DNA from: Streptomyces sp. rh34
Lineage (GTDB): Bacteria; Actinomycetota; Actinomycetes; Streptomycetales; Streptomycetaceae
Length of the DNA stretch: 33,170 nt
Direction: 5' to 3'
Assembly: GCF_002551245.1 (NCBI RefSeq)
Contig: NZ_NTGZ01000056.1
Location: 1-33,170 of the forward strand
The notes below the pieces were generated by a model. The model saw only the letters and a list, made by a program, of their open reading frames with translations. It did no database searches and was not told the origin of the DNA. This document shows, in pieces, positions 16,184 to 23,428 of the stretch; within the stretch, counting starts at the first letter, position 1; each line of letters begins with the position of its first letter. The position numbers were made by a program, and so were the translations under genes.

Positions 16184-18583
16184 TCACGCCAGGCACGGCA
16201 ACGTCGGCGCGGCCCCCGCCGGTACCCGGCCCCCACCACCCTCGCCGTCCGCGCCGCCTCCCCGCCCCCCGGTCTCCACCAGGGCGTACCCCGGGCGACG
16301 GCTGTGGACCGCCCGGCGATGCGCCCCGCCGGGCAGCTCGCCCCTACCCGCTCCCGCAGCCGCCCCCTTTGCCCCGTAGGCCCGGCCCTGCCGCAGCCCC
16401 GGGCCGTTCAGCACCAGGGCCAGTTCCCACACCACCGAGTCCCACCCCCGCCGCTCCGCCAGCCGACGGGCGGCGGCGAGACACGCCCGCTCGGCGTGGA
16501 ACCACGCCCCCGCCGCACGCCGGTCGGCGGGCCGTTCCGGGGTCACCCCCGGCAGCGGCGGCCCCAGCCACACCGGCCGATGCCCGTACGGGCCCAGCAG
16601 CCGACGGGCCGCCCACGCCGTGTGCGCGTAGTGGTCCAGCACCCGCCGCAGCGCCCGCTCGAACGGCCCCGCCTCCCGCAGTTCGGCCGAGAACACCCGC
16701 ACCAACCCGTTCATCCGGTACCGGCCGGGCCCGTGCTGCTCCAGCAGATGGACCGCCTCCAGCTCCCGCAGCAGCACCCGCGCCGACACCGGGGAACAGC
16801 CCAGCAGACTTCCCGCGGCGCCCAGCCCGATGTCCGGCCCCGGCACCGCCGACAGCAACCGGAACGCCCCTGCCGCGGCACTGCTCAGCGCCCGGTACGA
16901 CAGACGCAGTGCCGCCCGGACATCCGCCGACGGGTCACCCGTGCCCAGAGCGGTCAGCCGACCCGTCGCGTCCCGCAGCTCCTCGGCGAGGTCCGCCAGC
17001 GGAAAGCCCGGCCGGGCCGCCGCCCGCGCCGCGACCACGCCGAGCGCCAGCGGCAGACCCGCGCACTGCTCCAGGACGGCCGCCGTCGCCTCCGGCTCGG
17101 CCGCCAGCCGTGCCTCGCCCAACCGGTGCCCGAGGAGCTCCCGGGAGTCCGCCCGGGACAGCGTGGACAGCGGCACCGCTTGCGCCCCCTGGGTGACGGC
17201 GAGCCCCGTCAGCCGACGACGGCTGGTGACCAGTACGGCGGCCCCCGCGCTCCCCGGCAGCAGCGCCGCCACCTGTTCGGCGTCGGCGGCGTCGTCCAGC
17301 ACGATCAGCACCCGGCGGTCCGCGACCAGGCTCCGGTACAGCCCGGCGAGCGCCGGCCGACCCGCCGGTGCCGCCGCCGGGTCCACGCCGAGACCGCACA
17401 GCAGCAGTCGGAGCGCCGCGGCGGGCGGCAGCGGACCGCCCGAGCGGGCGAACCCGCGCAGATCCGCGTACAACTGCCCGTCGGGGAAACGGCAGAGGTT
17501 CCGGTGCGCCCAGTGCAGCGCCACCGAGGTCTTGCCGACCCCCGCACCGCCGCTGATGACACACACCGGCCCTGCGCCGGGGCCGGTGGTCGTCGCCATG
17601 CCCGGCGTCTCGTCCAGCGACCGGCCCAGTGCCTCGTCCAGCAGCGCGAGTTCAGCTGTACGCCCGGTGAAGCGCCGTGTCGCCGAGGGCAGTTCGCGCG
17701 GCACCGCGCCGATGCGCGGCCCACCGGGGAGTGGTCGGGAGTCCGCTCCCGCGGGTGCCCCGGACGCCGTGCGGGAGCCCGGCACCGGCGAGACCGGTCG
17801 CCGGACCGGCCCGATCGCCGGATCACCCGCCAGCATCCGTTGATGCAGCCGCCGCAGCTCCGGACCCGGATCGCTGCCCAACTCCTCCGCCAGCGCGGAC
17901 CGCACCCGCTCGAAGCAGCGCAGCGCGTCCGCCGTCCGTCCGCTGCGGCCCAGTGCGATCATCAGCTGTGCGGTCAGCCGCTCGTCCCAGGGTCGCTCGT
18001 CATGGCAGGCGCCCAGTTCCGGCAACAGCGCGCCGTGACACCCCAGCCGCAGCGCCACATCGTTGCGGTCCAGGCGGCAGGCGTGCCGCTGCTCCGACAG
18101 CGAGACCCGCGCCGCGTTGAACCACGGGGTGTCCACCGCCGCGAACGGCTCGCCCCGCCACAGCGCGAGCGCCCGGTCGTACAGCTCCAGCGCCCCGTCG
18201 TCGTCGGCCGACCGCGCGCGGGCGACCAGATCGTGGAAGAGATGCACATCCACCGTTCCCGGACCGGCCGGCACCGTATACCCGCCGGGCCGCCGCACGA
18301 TCGCGGGCCGCCCCGTGTCAGCGCCCGCCGGTACGACGGCGTCCGGCGCGGGTCGCTCCAGCACCCGCCTCAGCCGTGACAGATAGGTGTGCACCGCCGC
18401 CGCGACCCGGCGCGGCGGCCGGTCGCCCCAGACCCGTTCCGCCAGGCCATCCACCGGAACCACCCGGTCCGCATCCATCAGCAGTGCCGCCAGGACGGTC
18501 CGCTGCCGGGCCGGGCCCAGATCCACCCGGCGTCCGTCCCGCCGGGCCTCGATCTCTCCGAGGACCCCGTACCAGATTGCCAA
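16184..18583 (-). CDS. SARP/AfsR-like transcriptional regulator with NB-ARC domain
   Basis: The product is about 799 aa from the chosen TTG. Residues ~1-105 are an OmpR-type winged helix (WYGVLGEIEARRDGRRVDLG), and ~110-255 are a bacterial transcriptional activation domain. Then comes an NB-ARC ATPase with Walker A GGAGVGKT at 345-352 and Walker B VLIVLDD at 425-431. The usual C-terminal TPR array is missing: after WELALVLNGPG the protein ends in a Gly/Ala/Arg-rich tail of about 75 residues. TTG 18583 has GGAG a few nt upstream and gives the typical SARP N-terminus; GTG 18616 is an alternative. It is divergent from the six-Cys peptide genes and is probably their activator. Confidence 0.87.
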   Translation of the reverse strand: MAIWYGVLGEIEARRDGRRVDLGPARQRTVLAALLMDADRVVPVDGLAERVWGDRPPRRVAAAVHTYLSRLRRVLERPAPDAVVPAGADTGRPAIVRRPGGYTVPAGPGTVDVHLFHDLVARARSADDDGALELYDRALALWRGEPFAAVDTPWFNAARVSLSEQRHACRLDRNDVALRLGCHGALLPELGACHDERPWDERLTAQLMIALGRSGRTADALRCFERVRSALAEELGSDPGPELRRLHQRMLAGDPAIGPVRRPVSPVPGSRTASGAPAGADSRPLPGGPRIGAVPRELPSATRRFTGRTAELALLDEALGRSLDETPGMATTTGPGAGPVCVISGGAGVGKTSVALHWAHRNLCRFPDGQLYADLRGFARSGGPLPPAAALRLLLCGLGVDPAAAPAGRPALAGLYRSLVADRRVLIVLDDAADAEQVAALLPGSAGAAVLVTSRRRLTGLAVTQGAQAVPLSTLSRADSRELLGHRLGEARLAAEPEATAAVLEQCAGLPLALGVVAARAAARPGFPLADLAEELRDATGRLTALGTGDPSADVRAALRLSYRALSSAAAGAFRLLSAVPGPDIGLGAAGSLLGCSPVSARVLLRELEAVHLLEQHGPGRYRMNGLVRVFSAELREAGPFERALRRVLDHYAHTAWAARRLLGPYGHRPVWLGPPLPGVTPERPADRRAAGAWFHAERACLAAARRLAERRGWDSVVWELALVLNGPGLRQGRAYGAKGAAAGAGRGELPGGAHRRAVHSRRPGYALVETGGRGGGADGEGGGGRVPAGAAPTLPCLA

Positions 18584-18637
18584 CGCGCTCCGCCCGTCTG
18601 CTGAGTGCCGTCCCACCAGCCGCCGCCGGTTTTGGAT

Positions 18638-18659
18638 TTCATCAAGATTCGTGCAAGAG
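18638..18659 (+). promoter_or_regulatory. Direct repeat resembling a SARP binding site
   Basis: Two CAAGA-containing heptamers, TCAAGAT (18642-18648) and GCAAGAG (18653-18659), are exactly 11 bp apart within an AT-richer stretch of the divergent spacer. SARP proteins are known to bind heptameric direct repeats with 11-bp spacing near the -35. The -10 that should follow is not obvious (GAAGCT, 18668-18673). Confidence 0.45.
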
Positions 18660-18748
18660 CGCCGACGGAAGCTGACGGGGCCCGAGGCGCACTCACGCAA
18701 CCGGCCGGGAGCACACCGCGGGTCCCCTCACCCACCGAGAGGATTTCC

Positions 18749-18960
18749 ATGCACGGAAGGTTCCAGAACCCGCCCGGCGCTTTGGCCGACCGTCCGGGCA
18801 CCCGGGCGCCCGGCCAGGGCGGGCGCTGGCAGGAGAAGGCTCGCCGACAGGGCGATCCGGCTCCGCGGCGGGACGGGCACCGGCCCTCTGAACGACCGTG
18901 GTCCGCCCCGTCCACGCTGACGGCGGTCCGCTTCCCCCGCGCCATTGCTGCGAGCGCCGC
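18749..18960 (+). pseudogene. Decayed first copy of the six-cysteine peptide gene
   Basis: The ATG at 18749 is preceded by the same kind of upstream block as the two intact copies (CTCACCCACCGAGAGG before the start). Its frame begins MHGRFQNPPGALADR against MRAWFENLSDTLIDR. At 18824-18853 RWQEKARRQG aligns codon by codon with CWTEEVCQQG, with both Cys codons TGC changed to CGC (Arg). Downstream, homology to the C-terminal VCADG...RCARC region reappears in another frame (VHADG ... HCC, about 18913-18954), so the frame is broken. The reading frame from 18749 runs to 19003 without a mature-like end. It is not expected to give a working peptide. Confidence 0.65.
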
Positions 18961-19017
18961 ACCGGCCGGCCGGCCCGCTCCGGGCCGACCGCTCACCCAC
19001 TGACCGAAGGAACTCCC

Positions 19018-19239
19018 ATGCGTGCCTGGTTCGAGAACCTCTCCGACACCTTGATCGACCGCCTGGTCCCGAAGACCGAGGCTGCCGCCGCCACCCAGTG
19101 CTGGACCGAGGAGGTCTGCCAGCAGGGCCCCCTCCAGCTGTGCGGCGCCACCGGCCGCTGGGGCTACTTCATCTACCGGGTGTGCGCCGACGGCAGCCGC
19201 ACCTTCCAGGGCGTCCGCTGCGCCCGCTGCAACGGCTGA
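19018..19239 (+). CDS. Six-cysteine secreted-peptide precursor, copy A
   Basis: The precursor is 73 aa and of no family I recognise. The leader (~1-24) is polar and helical, with L-S-D-x-L-x-D-R-L-V-P followed by an EAAAA stretch; it is not a classic Sec signal peptide. The core has cysteines at C28, C34, C42, C56, C68 and C71 (spacing 5-7-13-11-2), with aromatic residues between and CADGSR near the end. The six Cys suggest three disulfides. The A-x-A before C28 would suit cleavage by the S26 peptidase encoded downstream, leaving a mature peptide of about 48 residues. Upstream GAAGGAA serves as ribosome site. Confidence 0.85.
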   Translation: MRAWFENLSDTLIDRLVPKTEAAAATQCWTEEVCQQGPLQLCGATGRWGYFIYRVCADGSRTFQGVRCARCNG

Positions 19240-19285
19240 CCTGCCCCCGGAACCACCCCTCACTCACCGAGACGAAAGGATCTCC

Positions 19286-19501
19286 ATGCGCGACTGGACC
19301 CGGAACCTGTCCGATGCGCTGGTCGACCGCCTCGTTCCCCGGGCGGAGGCGGCTGCCGCCGTCGAGTGCTGGACCGAGGAAGTGTGCAACTCGACGATGG
19401 TCCCGATGTGCCACCACACCGGTTTCAGGGCGATCTTCACCTCTCGGGTCTGTTCCGACGGAACCCGGGTGTACCTGGGTAAACGCTGCGCCACCTGCTG
19501 A
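19286..19501 (+). CDS. Six-cysteine secreted-peptide precursor, copy B
   Basis: The 71-aa precursor is a tandem paralogue of the preceding gene, with about 40 identities in 71 aligned residues. Identity is highest in the leader and first core block (25 of the first 34, including AAAA and CWTEEVC at 28-34) and lower in the rest of the core. All six cysteines keep exactly the same positions (28, 34, 42, 56, 68, 71) while most other core residues differ, so selection holds the disulfide frame and the surface varies. It ends at the last Cys. The upstream block with GAAAGGA matches that of copies one and two. Two hairpins follow. Confidence 0.85.
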   Translation: MRDWTRNLSDALVDRLVPRAEAAAAVECWTEEVCNSTMVPMCHHTGFRAIFTSRVCSDGTRVYLGKRCATC

Positions 19502-19510
19502 CGGCATCAC

Positions 19511-19544
19511 CCCTGGGAGGCGACCTGACGGTGGCCTCCCAGGG
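19511..19544 (+). terminator. Hairpin directly after the precursor genes
   Basis: A perfect 11-bp stem joins CCCTGGGAGGC (19511-19521) and GCCTCCCAGGG (19534-19544) around a 12-nt loop, starting 10 nt after the stop of copy B. It probably ends or stabilises the short precursor mRNA. Confidence 0.75.
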
Positions 19545-19555
19545 ACAGTGCCCCA

Positions 19556-19600
19556 GGTGCGTGCCGCTTTCGGGTCACGGACCCGGGAGCGGCACGCACC
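19556..19600 (+). terminator. Second, larger hairpin before the maturation genes
   Basis: A perfect 13-bp outer stem (19556-19568 with 19588-19600) encloses a 5-bp inner stem, CGGGT (19571-19575) with ACCCG (19581-19585). With the hairpin at 19511 it forms a tandem barrier between the peptide genes and the export genes. The remaining spacer to 19763 contains a compact palindrome, GGACGGA-C-TCCGTCC (19620-19634), and no ORF I support. Confidence 0.75.
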
Positions 19601-19763
19601 ACGCCCCGTCGGCGCTGCGGGACGGACTCCGTCCGCCGTCCGGGCACCCGCCATCGAACGCGCCCGTTCCCACGGCACCCCCGGCTGAACCGACTCGCTC
19701 CGCACCGACCGTGCCGCTTTGTCGCCGCCCGTCGCGGCCGCCCCCCTCCGAAAGGACCCCGTC

Positions 19764-20327
19764 GTGGAACTCGTCGTCTGGGCGGTCCGTGGCTGTCTGC
19801 TGCTGGTGTTCACGCGCTCCGTCCTCGGCAAGGTACGGAACCCGGCCGCCTTCGCGGAGTTCACCAGGACCGTGCGAGCCCTGCGACTCCCCGTACCGTT
19901 GCCCGCCCGCCCCCTCGCCGCGCTGGTGGTGACCGCCGAGGCCGTCCTCGTACCCGTCTTCGCCCTGCCCGGCCTCCTCGCTCCGCCGCCCGTACTCGTC
20001 GCCGGGCTTGCCATCGCCACCGTACTGCTCGCCGCTTTCACCGCGCTGGCCGTCGCCGCCGCCCGTAGTGGCCGTCGGACGCCCTGCCACTGTTTCGGCC
20101 GTACGACGACTCCGCTCGGCGCGGTACATGCCGTACGCAACTCCATCCTGCTGGCCGTGGCGGTCACCGGCCTCGTGGCCACGGCCGTCCGCGGCCCGGA
20201 TGCGGGCGACCCGGTGGCGGTGCTGACCGGCTCCCTCGCGGGCGCGGTCCTCGGCCTGCTCGTCACGGCCCTCGACGACCTCGCCGCGCTCTTCCGTCCC
20301 CTGCCCCGAAAGGAAACCGCCCCGTGA
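19764..20327 (+). CDS. MauE/DoxX-like redox membrane protein
   Basis: The product is 187 aa with about five hydrophobic helices (near 1-20, 50-72, 76-99, 122-143 and 150-172). Between helices three and four lies a C108-x-C110 motif in TPCHCFG, characteristic of MauE-type proteins. MauE and MauD are known to be needed for disulfide formation and folding of the cysteine-rich methylamine dehydrogenase small subunit. No methylamine dehydrogenase genes are present. The likely role here is electron transfer across the membrane for disulfide formation in the six-Cys peptides. GTG 19764 is preceded by GAAAGGA. The stop overlaps the next GTG. Confidence 0.85.
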   Translation: MELVVWAVRGCLLLVFTRSVLGKVRNPAAFAEFTRTVRALRLPVPLPARPLAALVVTAEAVLVPVFALPGLLAPPPVLVAGLAIATVLLAAFTALAVAAARSGRRTPCHCFGRTTTPLGAVHAVRNSILLAVAVTGLVATAVRGPDAGDPVAVLTGSLAGAVLGLLVTALDDLAALFRPLPRKETAP

Positions 20328-20923
20328 GTCCGCTCGCCGCCGCCGTCCTCGCCGTCGGAGCCCTGGCCATGGTCGACCTCGTACTCACCGTCGGAGTCGT
20401 CCGACGGCTGCGGGACCACTCCGACCTGCTGCGACGGACATCGGTACCCGCCGTCGGGATGCCCGGAGGCATGTCCGGGATCGCGCCCGTCGGCACCCCC
20501 GTACCCTCCTTCACCGCCGGCCCGCCTGACAGCCCCGTCACCGACCGGGATCTCACCGACGGAACCCTCGTCGCGTTCTTCTCGCCCACCTGCGAGCCCT
20601 GCCGCGACAAGCTGCCCGGCTTCGTCGCCCGGTACGCGGACCGGCCCGAGGAGGCCCGGCAGGTGCTCGCCGTCGTCGTCGACGACTCACACGGAGCACG
20701 GGACCCGCACGAATCGGGCGCGTCCGGCGAGGACGCCGGATCGATGGCCGCCGCTCTGTCCGCCGTGGTGCCGACCGTCCAGGAACCCCATGACGGTCCT
20801 GTGACCACGGCGTTCGCCGCCAAGGCATTTCCCAGCTGTGTACGGGTGGGGCACAGCCCCGACGGCGGTCTCGTGGTGACGGAAGTCGGCCGGTGGCCCC
20901 ATACCCCCGTCGCCGCCCGATGA
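20324..20923 (+). CDS. Membrane-anchored thioredoxin-like protein (MauD/TlpA type)
   Basis: The product is 199 aa. An N-terminal anchor (about 3-25, LAAAVLAVGALAMVDLVLTV) precedes a thioredoxin fold with the active site C90-E-P-C93 in AFFSPTCEPCRDKLPGF. A probable cis-Pro is at P170 (AFPSCV). The MauD-like architecture and the MauE-like partner upstream suggest a pair that oxidises or isomerises thiols outside the membrane. The genes overlap on both sides (GTGA upstream, ATGA downstream), so it is translated together with MauE and the exporter. Whether it acts as oxidase, isomerase or reductase cannot be told from sequence. Confidence 0.87.
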   Translation: MSPLAAAVLAVGALAMVDLVLTVGVVRRLRDHSDLLRRTSVPAVGMPGGMSGIAPVGTPVPSFTAGPPDSPVTDRDLTDGTLVAFFSPTCEPCRDKLPGFVARYADRPEEARQVLAVVVDDSHGARDPHESGASGEDAGSMAAALSAVVPTVQEPHDGPVTTAFAAKAFPSCVRVGHSPDGGLVVTEVGRWPHTPVAAR

Positions 20924-22896
20924 CCGCCCCCGCTCCCGCCCGCGCCGCCCGGCCCGGTGACGAGCCCGGCCACTCCCCGCTCCGTGCCGTCCTGGTCGCC
21001 GCGGTCCGCCTGGCCCGCCGGGCGGCGCCCGCCACCCTGACGGGCTGGCTGCTGCTCACGGTGGCCGCGTCCGCCGCCCCGGTCGCCGCCGCCTGGACCC
21101 TCAAGACCGTGATCGACCGCCTGGTCACCGGCCCCTTCACCGGCGGCTCCCTCACCGGCCCGGTTCTGCTGCTGGTCGGATGCGGTGTCGCCCTGGCCGT
21201 CGTCCCTCAGTTCCTCCAGTATCTGCGGGCCCAGCTCGGCCGGGCGGTCGGGTTGCGCGCCCAGATCGAACTGCACACCGCCGTCGACCGGTTCACGGGC
21301 ATCGGCCCCTACGAGAACCCGCGCTTCCTGGACCGGCTGCGCATGGCCCGTCAGTACGGCGGCTCCGCGCCGGTCGACGCGGTCGGCAGCGTCATCGGCA
21401 CCGTCGGCGCGGTGGTGACCCTCACCGGATTCCTCGGCGCGCTCACCCTGCTGGGCCCCTGGATGGCGGCAGCCGTCCTGACCTCCGGCGTCCTCGTCCT
21501 CGGCGCCGAGATCGCGCTCAGCCGCCGACGGGCCGCCCTCGTCTGGTCGGTGGGCCCGGTGGAGCGTCGGGAGCTGTTCTACAGCGCACTGCTGACCGAC
21601 CTGCGGGCCGCGAAGGAGATCCGGCTCTTCGGCCTGGGGCGGTTCCTCGGTGACCGGATGGTCGCGGAGCGCCGCACCTCGGATGCGGCGAGACGGGGCA
21701 TGGACCGTCAGGAGCTGGCCGTCCAGGCGGGACTCGCGCTGCTCTCCGCCCTGGTCGCGGGGGCCGGACTGCTGTGGGCGGTCTCGGCGGCCCGCTCGGG
21801 ACAGATCACCGTCGGCGGGGTGACCGTCCTGGTCACCGCCCTGCCCGCGGTCCAGGCGGCGCTGGCCGGACTCGCCGTCGAACTAGCCACGGGCCACCAC
21901 GCCCTCCTGATGTTCCGTCACTTCCTCACCGTGACCGACGCCGAGCCCGACCTGCCCGTGCCCGCCCGGCCCCGTCCCGTACCGCCGCTGCGCCACTCGG
22001 TGGAGTTCCGCGATGTGTGGTTCCGTTACGGGGCGGACCAGCCCTGGGTGCTCCGGGGCGTCGACCTGGTCCTGCCCGCCGGACAGGCCGTGGGCCTCGT
22101 CGGTCTGAACGGCGCCGGGAAGTCCACGCTGGTGAAGCTGGTGTGCCGGTTCTACGATCCCGTCCGGGGACAGATCCTCTGGGACGGCGTCGACCTGCGC
22201 GAACTGTGCCCGCGTGAGCTGCGCCGCCGGATGGGGGCCACATTCCAGGACTTCATGGAGTACGACCTGACCGCCCGCGAGAACATCGTCCTCGGCGACC
22301 TCACCGCACTCCGGGACCGCGACCGGGTGGAGGAGGCCGCCCGCGTCGCGGGAATCCACGACCGGCTGACCGGCCTGCCCCACGGCTATGACACCCTGCT
22401 GAGCCGGATCTTCTTCAGCGAGCGGGACAAGGACGACGCCACGACCGGCGTCGTCCTTTCCGGCGGCCAGTGGCAGCGGCTCGCCCTCGCCCGCTCCCTG
22501 ATCCGGGACGACGCCGACCTCCTCGTCCTCGACGAGCCCGGCTCCGGTCTCGACCCCGAGGCGGAGTACGAGATCCACCGCCGGCTGCGACGTCACCGGG
22601 CGGGCCGGGCGGGGCTGCTCATCTCCCACCGCCTCAACACCCTGCGCGACGCGGACCTGATCGTGGTCCTGGAGGACGGCCGGATCGTCGAACGGGGACC
22701 GCACGCCGATCTGATGCGCCGGTCCGGGGTGTACGCCCGGTTGTTCACCCTCCAGGCCAGCGGGTACGCGCCCGCCGCCGGTGAGCACGGCGCGGGGTCT
22801 TCCGTACCCGCCCCGCCCGCCCGTGCCGCCGATGCCCGGCCGGAGCCGCCCGCCGACGTGGTGGCGGGAGCCTCCCGGAGCGGGGGCCCTCCGTGA
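20920..22896 (+). CDS. Type-I ABC exporter (fused permease-ATPase)
   Basis: The product is 658 aa. Residues ~40-335 hold the six-helix export domain, and ~360-610 the ATPase with Walker A GLNGAGKST at 395-403, signature LSGGQ at 513-517, Walker B LLVLDEP at 534-540 and switch H570. There is no N-terminal C39 peptidase domain, so leader removal must come from another protein. A Pro/Ala-rich tail of ~45 residues follows the ATPase. It overlaps the thioredoxin-like gene and the peptidase gene by 4 nt each. The probable substrate is the six-Cys peptide pair. Confidence 0.92.
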   Translation: MTAPAPARAARPGDEPGHSPLRAVLVAAVRLARRAAPATLTGWLLLTVAASAAPVAAAWTLKTVIDRLVTGPFTGGSLTGPVLLLVGCGVALAVVPQFLQYLRAQLGRAVGLRAQIELHTAVDRFTGIGPYENPRFLDRLRMARQYGGSAPVDAVGSVIGTVGAVVTLTGFLGALTLLGPWMAAAVLTSGVLVLGAEIALSRRRAALVWSVGPVERRELFYSALLTDLRAAKEIRLFGLGRFLGDRMVAERRTSDAARRGMDRQELAVQAGLALLSALVAGAGLLWAVSAARSGQITVGGVTVLVTALPAVQAALAGLAVELATGHHALLMFRHFLTVTDAEPDLPVPARPRPVPPLRHSVEFRDVWFRYGADQPWVLRGVDLVLPAGQAVGLVGLNGAGKSTLVKLVCRFYDPVRGQILWDGVDLRELCPRELRRRMGATFQDFMEYDLTARENIVLGDLTALRDRDRVEEAARVAGIHDRLTGLPHGYDTLLSRIFFSERDKDDATTGVVLSGGQWQRLALARSLIRDDADLLVLDEPGSGLDPEAEYEIHRRLRRHRAGRAGLLISHRLNTLRDADLIVVLEDGRIVERGPHADLMRRSGVYARLFTLQASGYAPAAGEHGAGSSVPAPPARAADARPEPPADVVAGASRSGGPP

Positions 22897-23387
22897 TCGT
22901 GCGCCTCGCCCGCCGTCTGCTGCGGACCCGCCTGCTGGCCGTCACCGTCACCGGCCCGAGCATGGAGCCCGCCCTCCGCGACGGGGACCGCGTCCTGGTA
23001 CGCCGCCGCCCGCGTCGGGTGGCCCGGGGAGATGTCGTCGTCCTCGAACCGCCTTCCGACGCGCGTGATGAGGGGCTCACGCACGAGGGCCTGATCATCA
23101 AACGGATCGCCGCCGGACCCGGCGATCCGGTCCCCGCGCTCATGGCCGAGCGGCTGGACGTCCCCCCTGGCTCGATCGTGCCGCCCGGCCACTACCTGGT
23201 CCTGGGCGACAACCAGCCCGTGAGCATCGACTCCCGCCGCTTCGGCTACGTCCCCCGCACTCTGCTGACCGGCAGGGTGATACGCCCCCTGCCTCGACAC
23301 ACCCCTGCCGTTCCGGCGGATCCTCCCGTCCTGGAGGTGACTCCGGTGATGGATGTGGGGTGGCCCCCGCCCCCTTCCCGGGCTTGA
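22893..23387 (+). CDS. S26 family signal peptidase
   Basis: The product is 164 aa. The type I signal peptidase catalytic Ser is S23 in VTGPSMEPAL and the general-base Lys is K70 in IIKRIAAGPGD. The GDN (106-108) and SIDSRRFG (111-118) blocks complete the active site. The N-terminal anchor is short and weak (about 5-20). It is small compared with housekeeping SipX enzymes and ends with a Pro-rich tail. As last gene of the coupled set it is the obvious candidate to cut the peptide leaders at the A-x-A site. GTG 22893 overlaps the exporter stop. Confidence 0.9.
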   Translation: MIVRLARRLLRTRLLAVTVTGPSMEPALRDGDRVLVRRRPRRVARGDVVVLEPPSDARDEGLTHEGLIIKRIAAGPGDPVPALMAERLDVPPGSIVPPGHYLVLGDNQPVSIDSRRFGYVPRTLLTGRVIRPLPRHTPAVPADPPVLEVTPVMDVGWPPPPSRA

Positions 23388-23428
23388 CGATGGCGGTGGC
23401 TGTTTCGGGAGGGCAGTACCGACAGCCC

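Noticed and set aside
16103..18379. 750-codon open frame on plus opposite the SARP regulator
   Set aside because: Pro/Arg-rich composition without domains; the minus strand has winged-helix, BTAD and NB-ARC motifs.
19018..19501. Six-Cys peptides as CS-alpha-beta defensins (actifensin-like)
   Set aside because: The required CxxxC and CxC spacings are missing; the spacing is 5-7-13-11-2.
16184..23387. Cluster as a lanthipeptide, lasso, thiopeptide or sactipeptide locus
   Set aside because: No LanB/LanC/LanM, B1/B2 lasso proteins, YcaO or radical SAM enzyme is present in the window.
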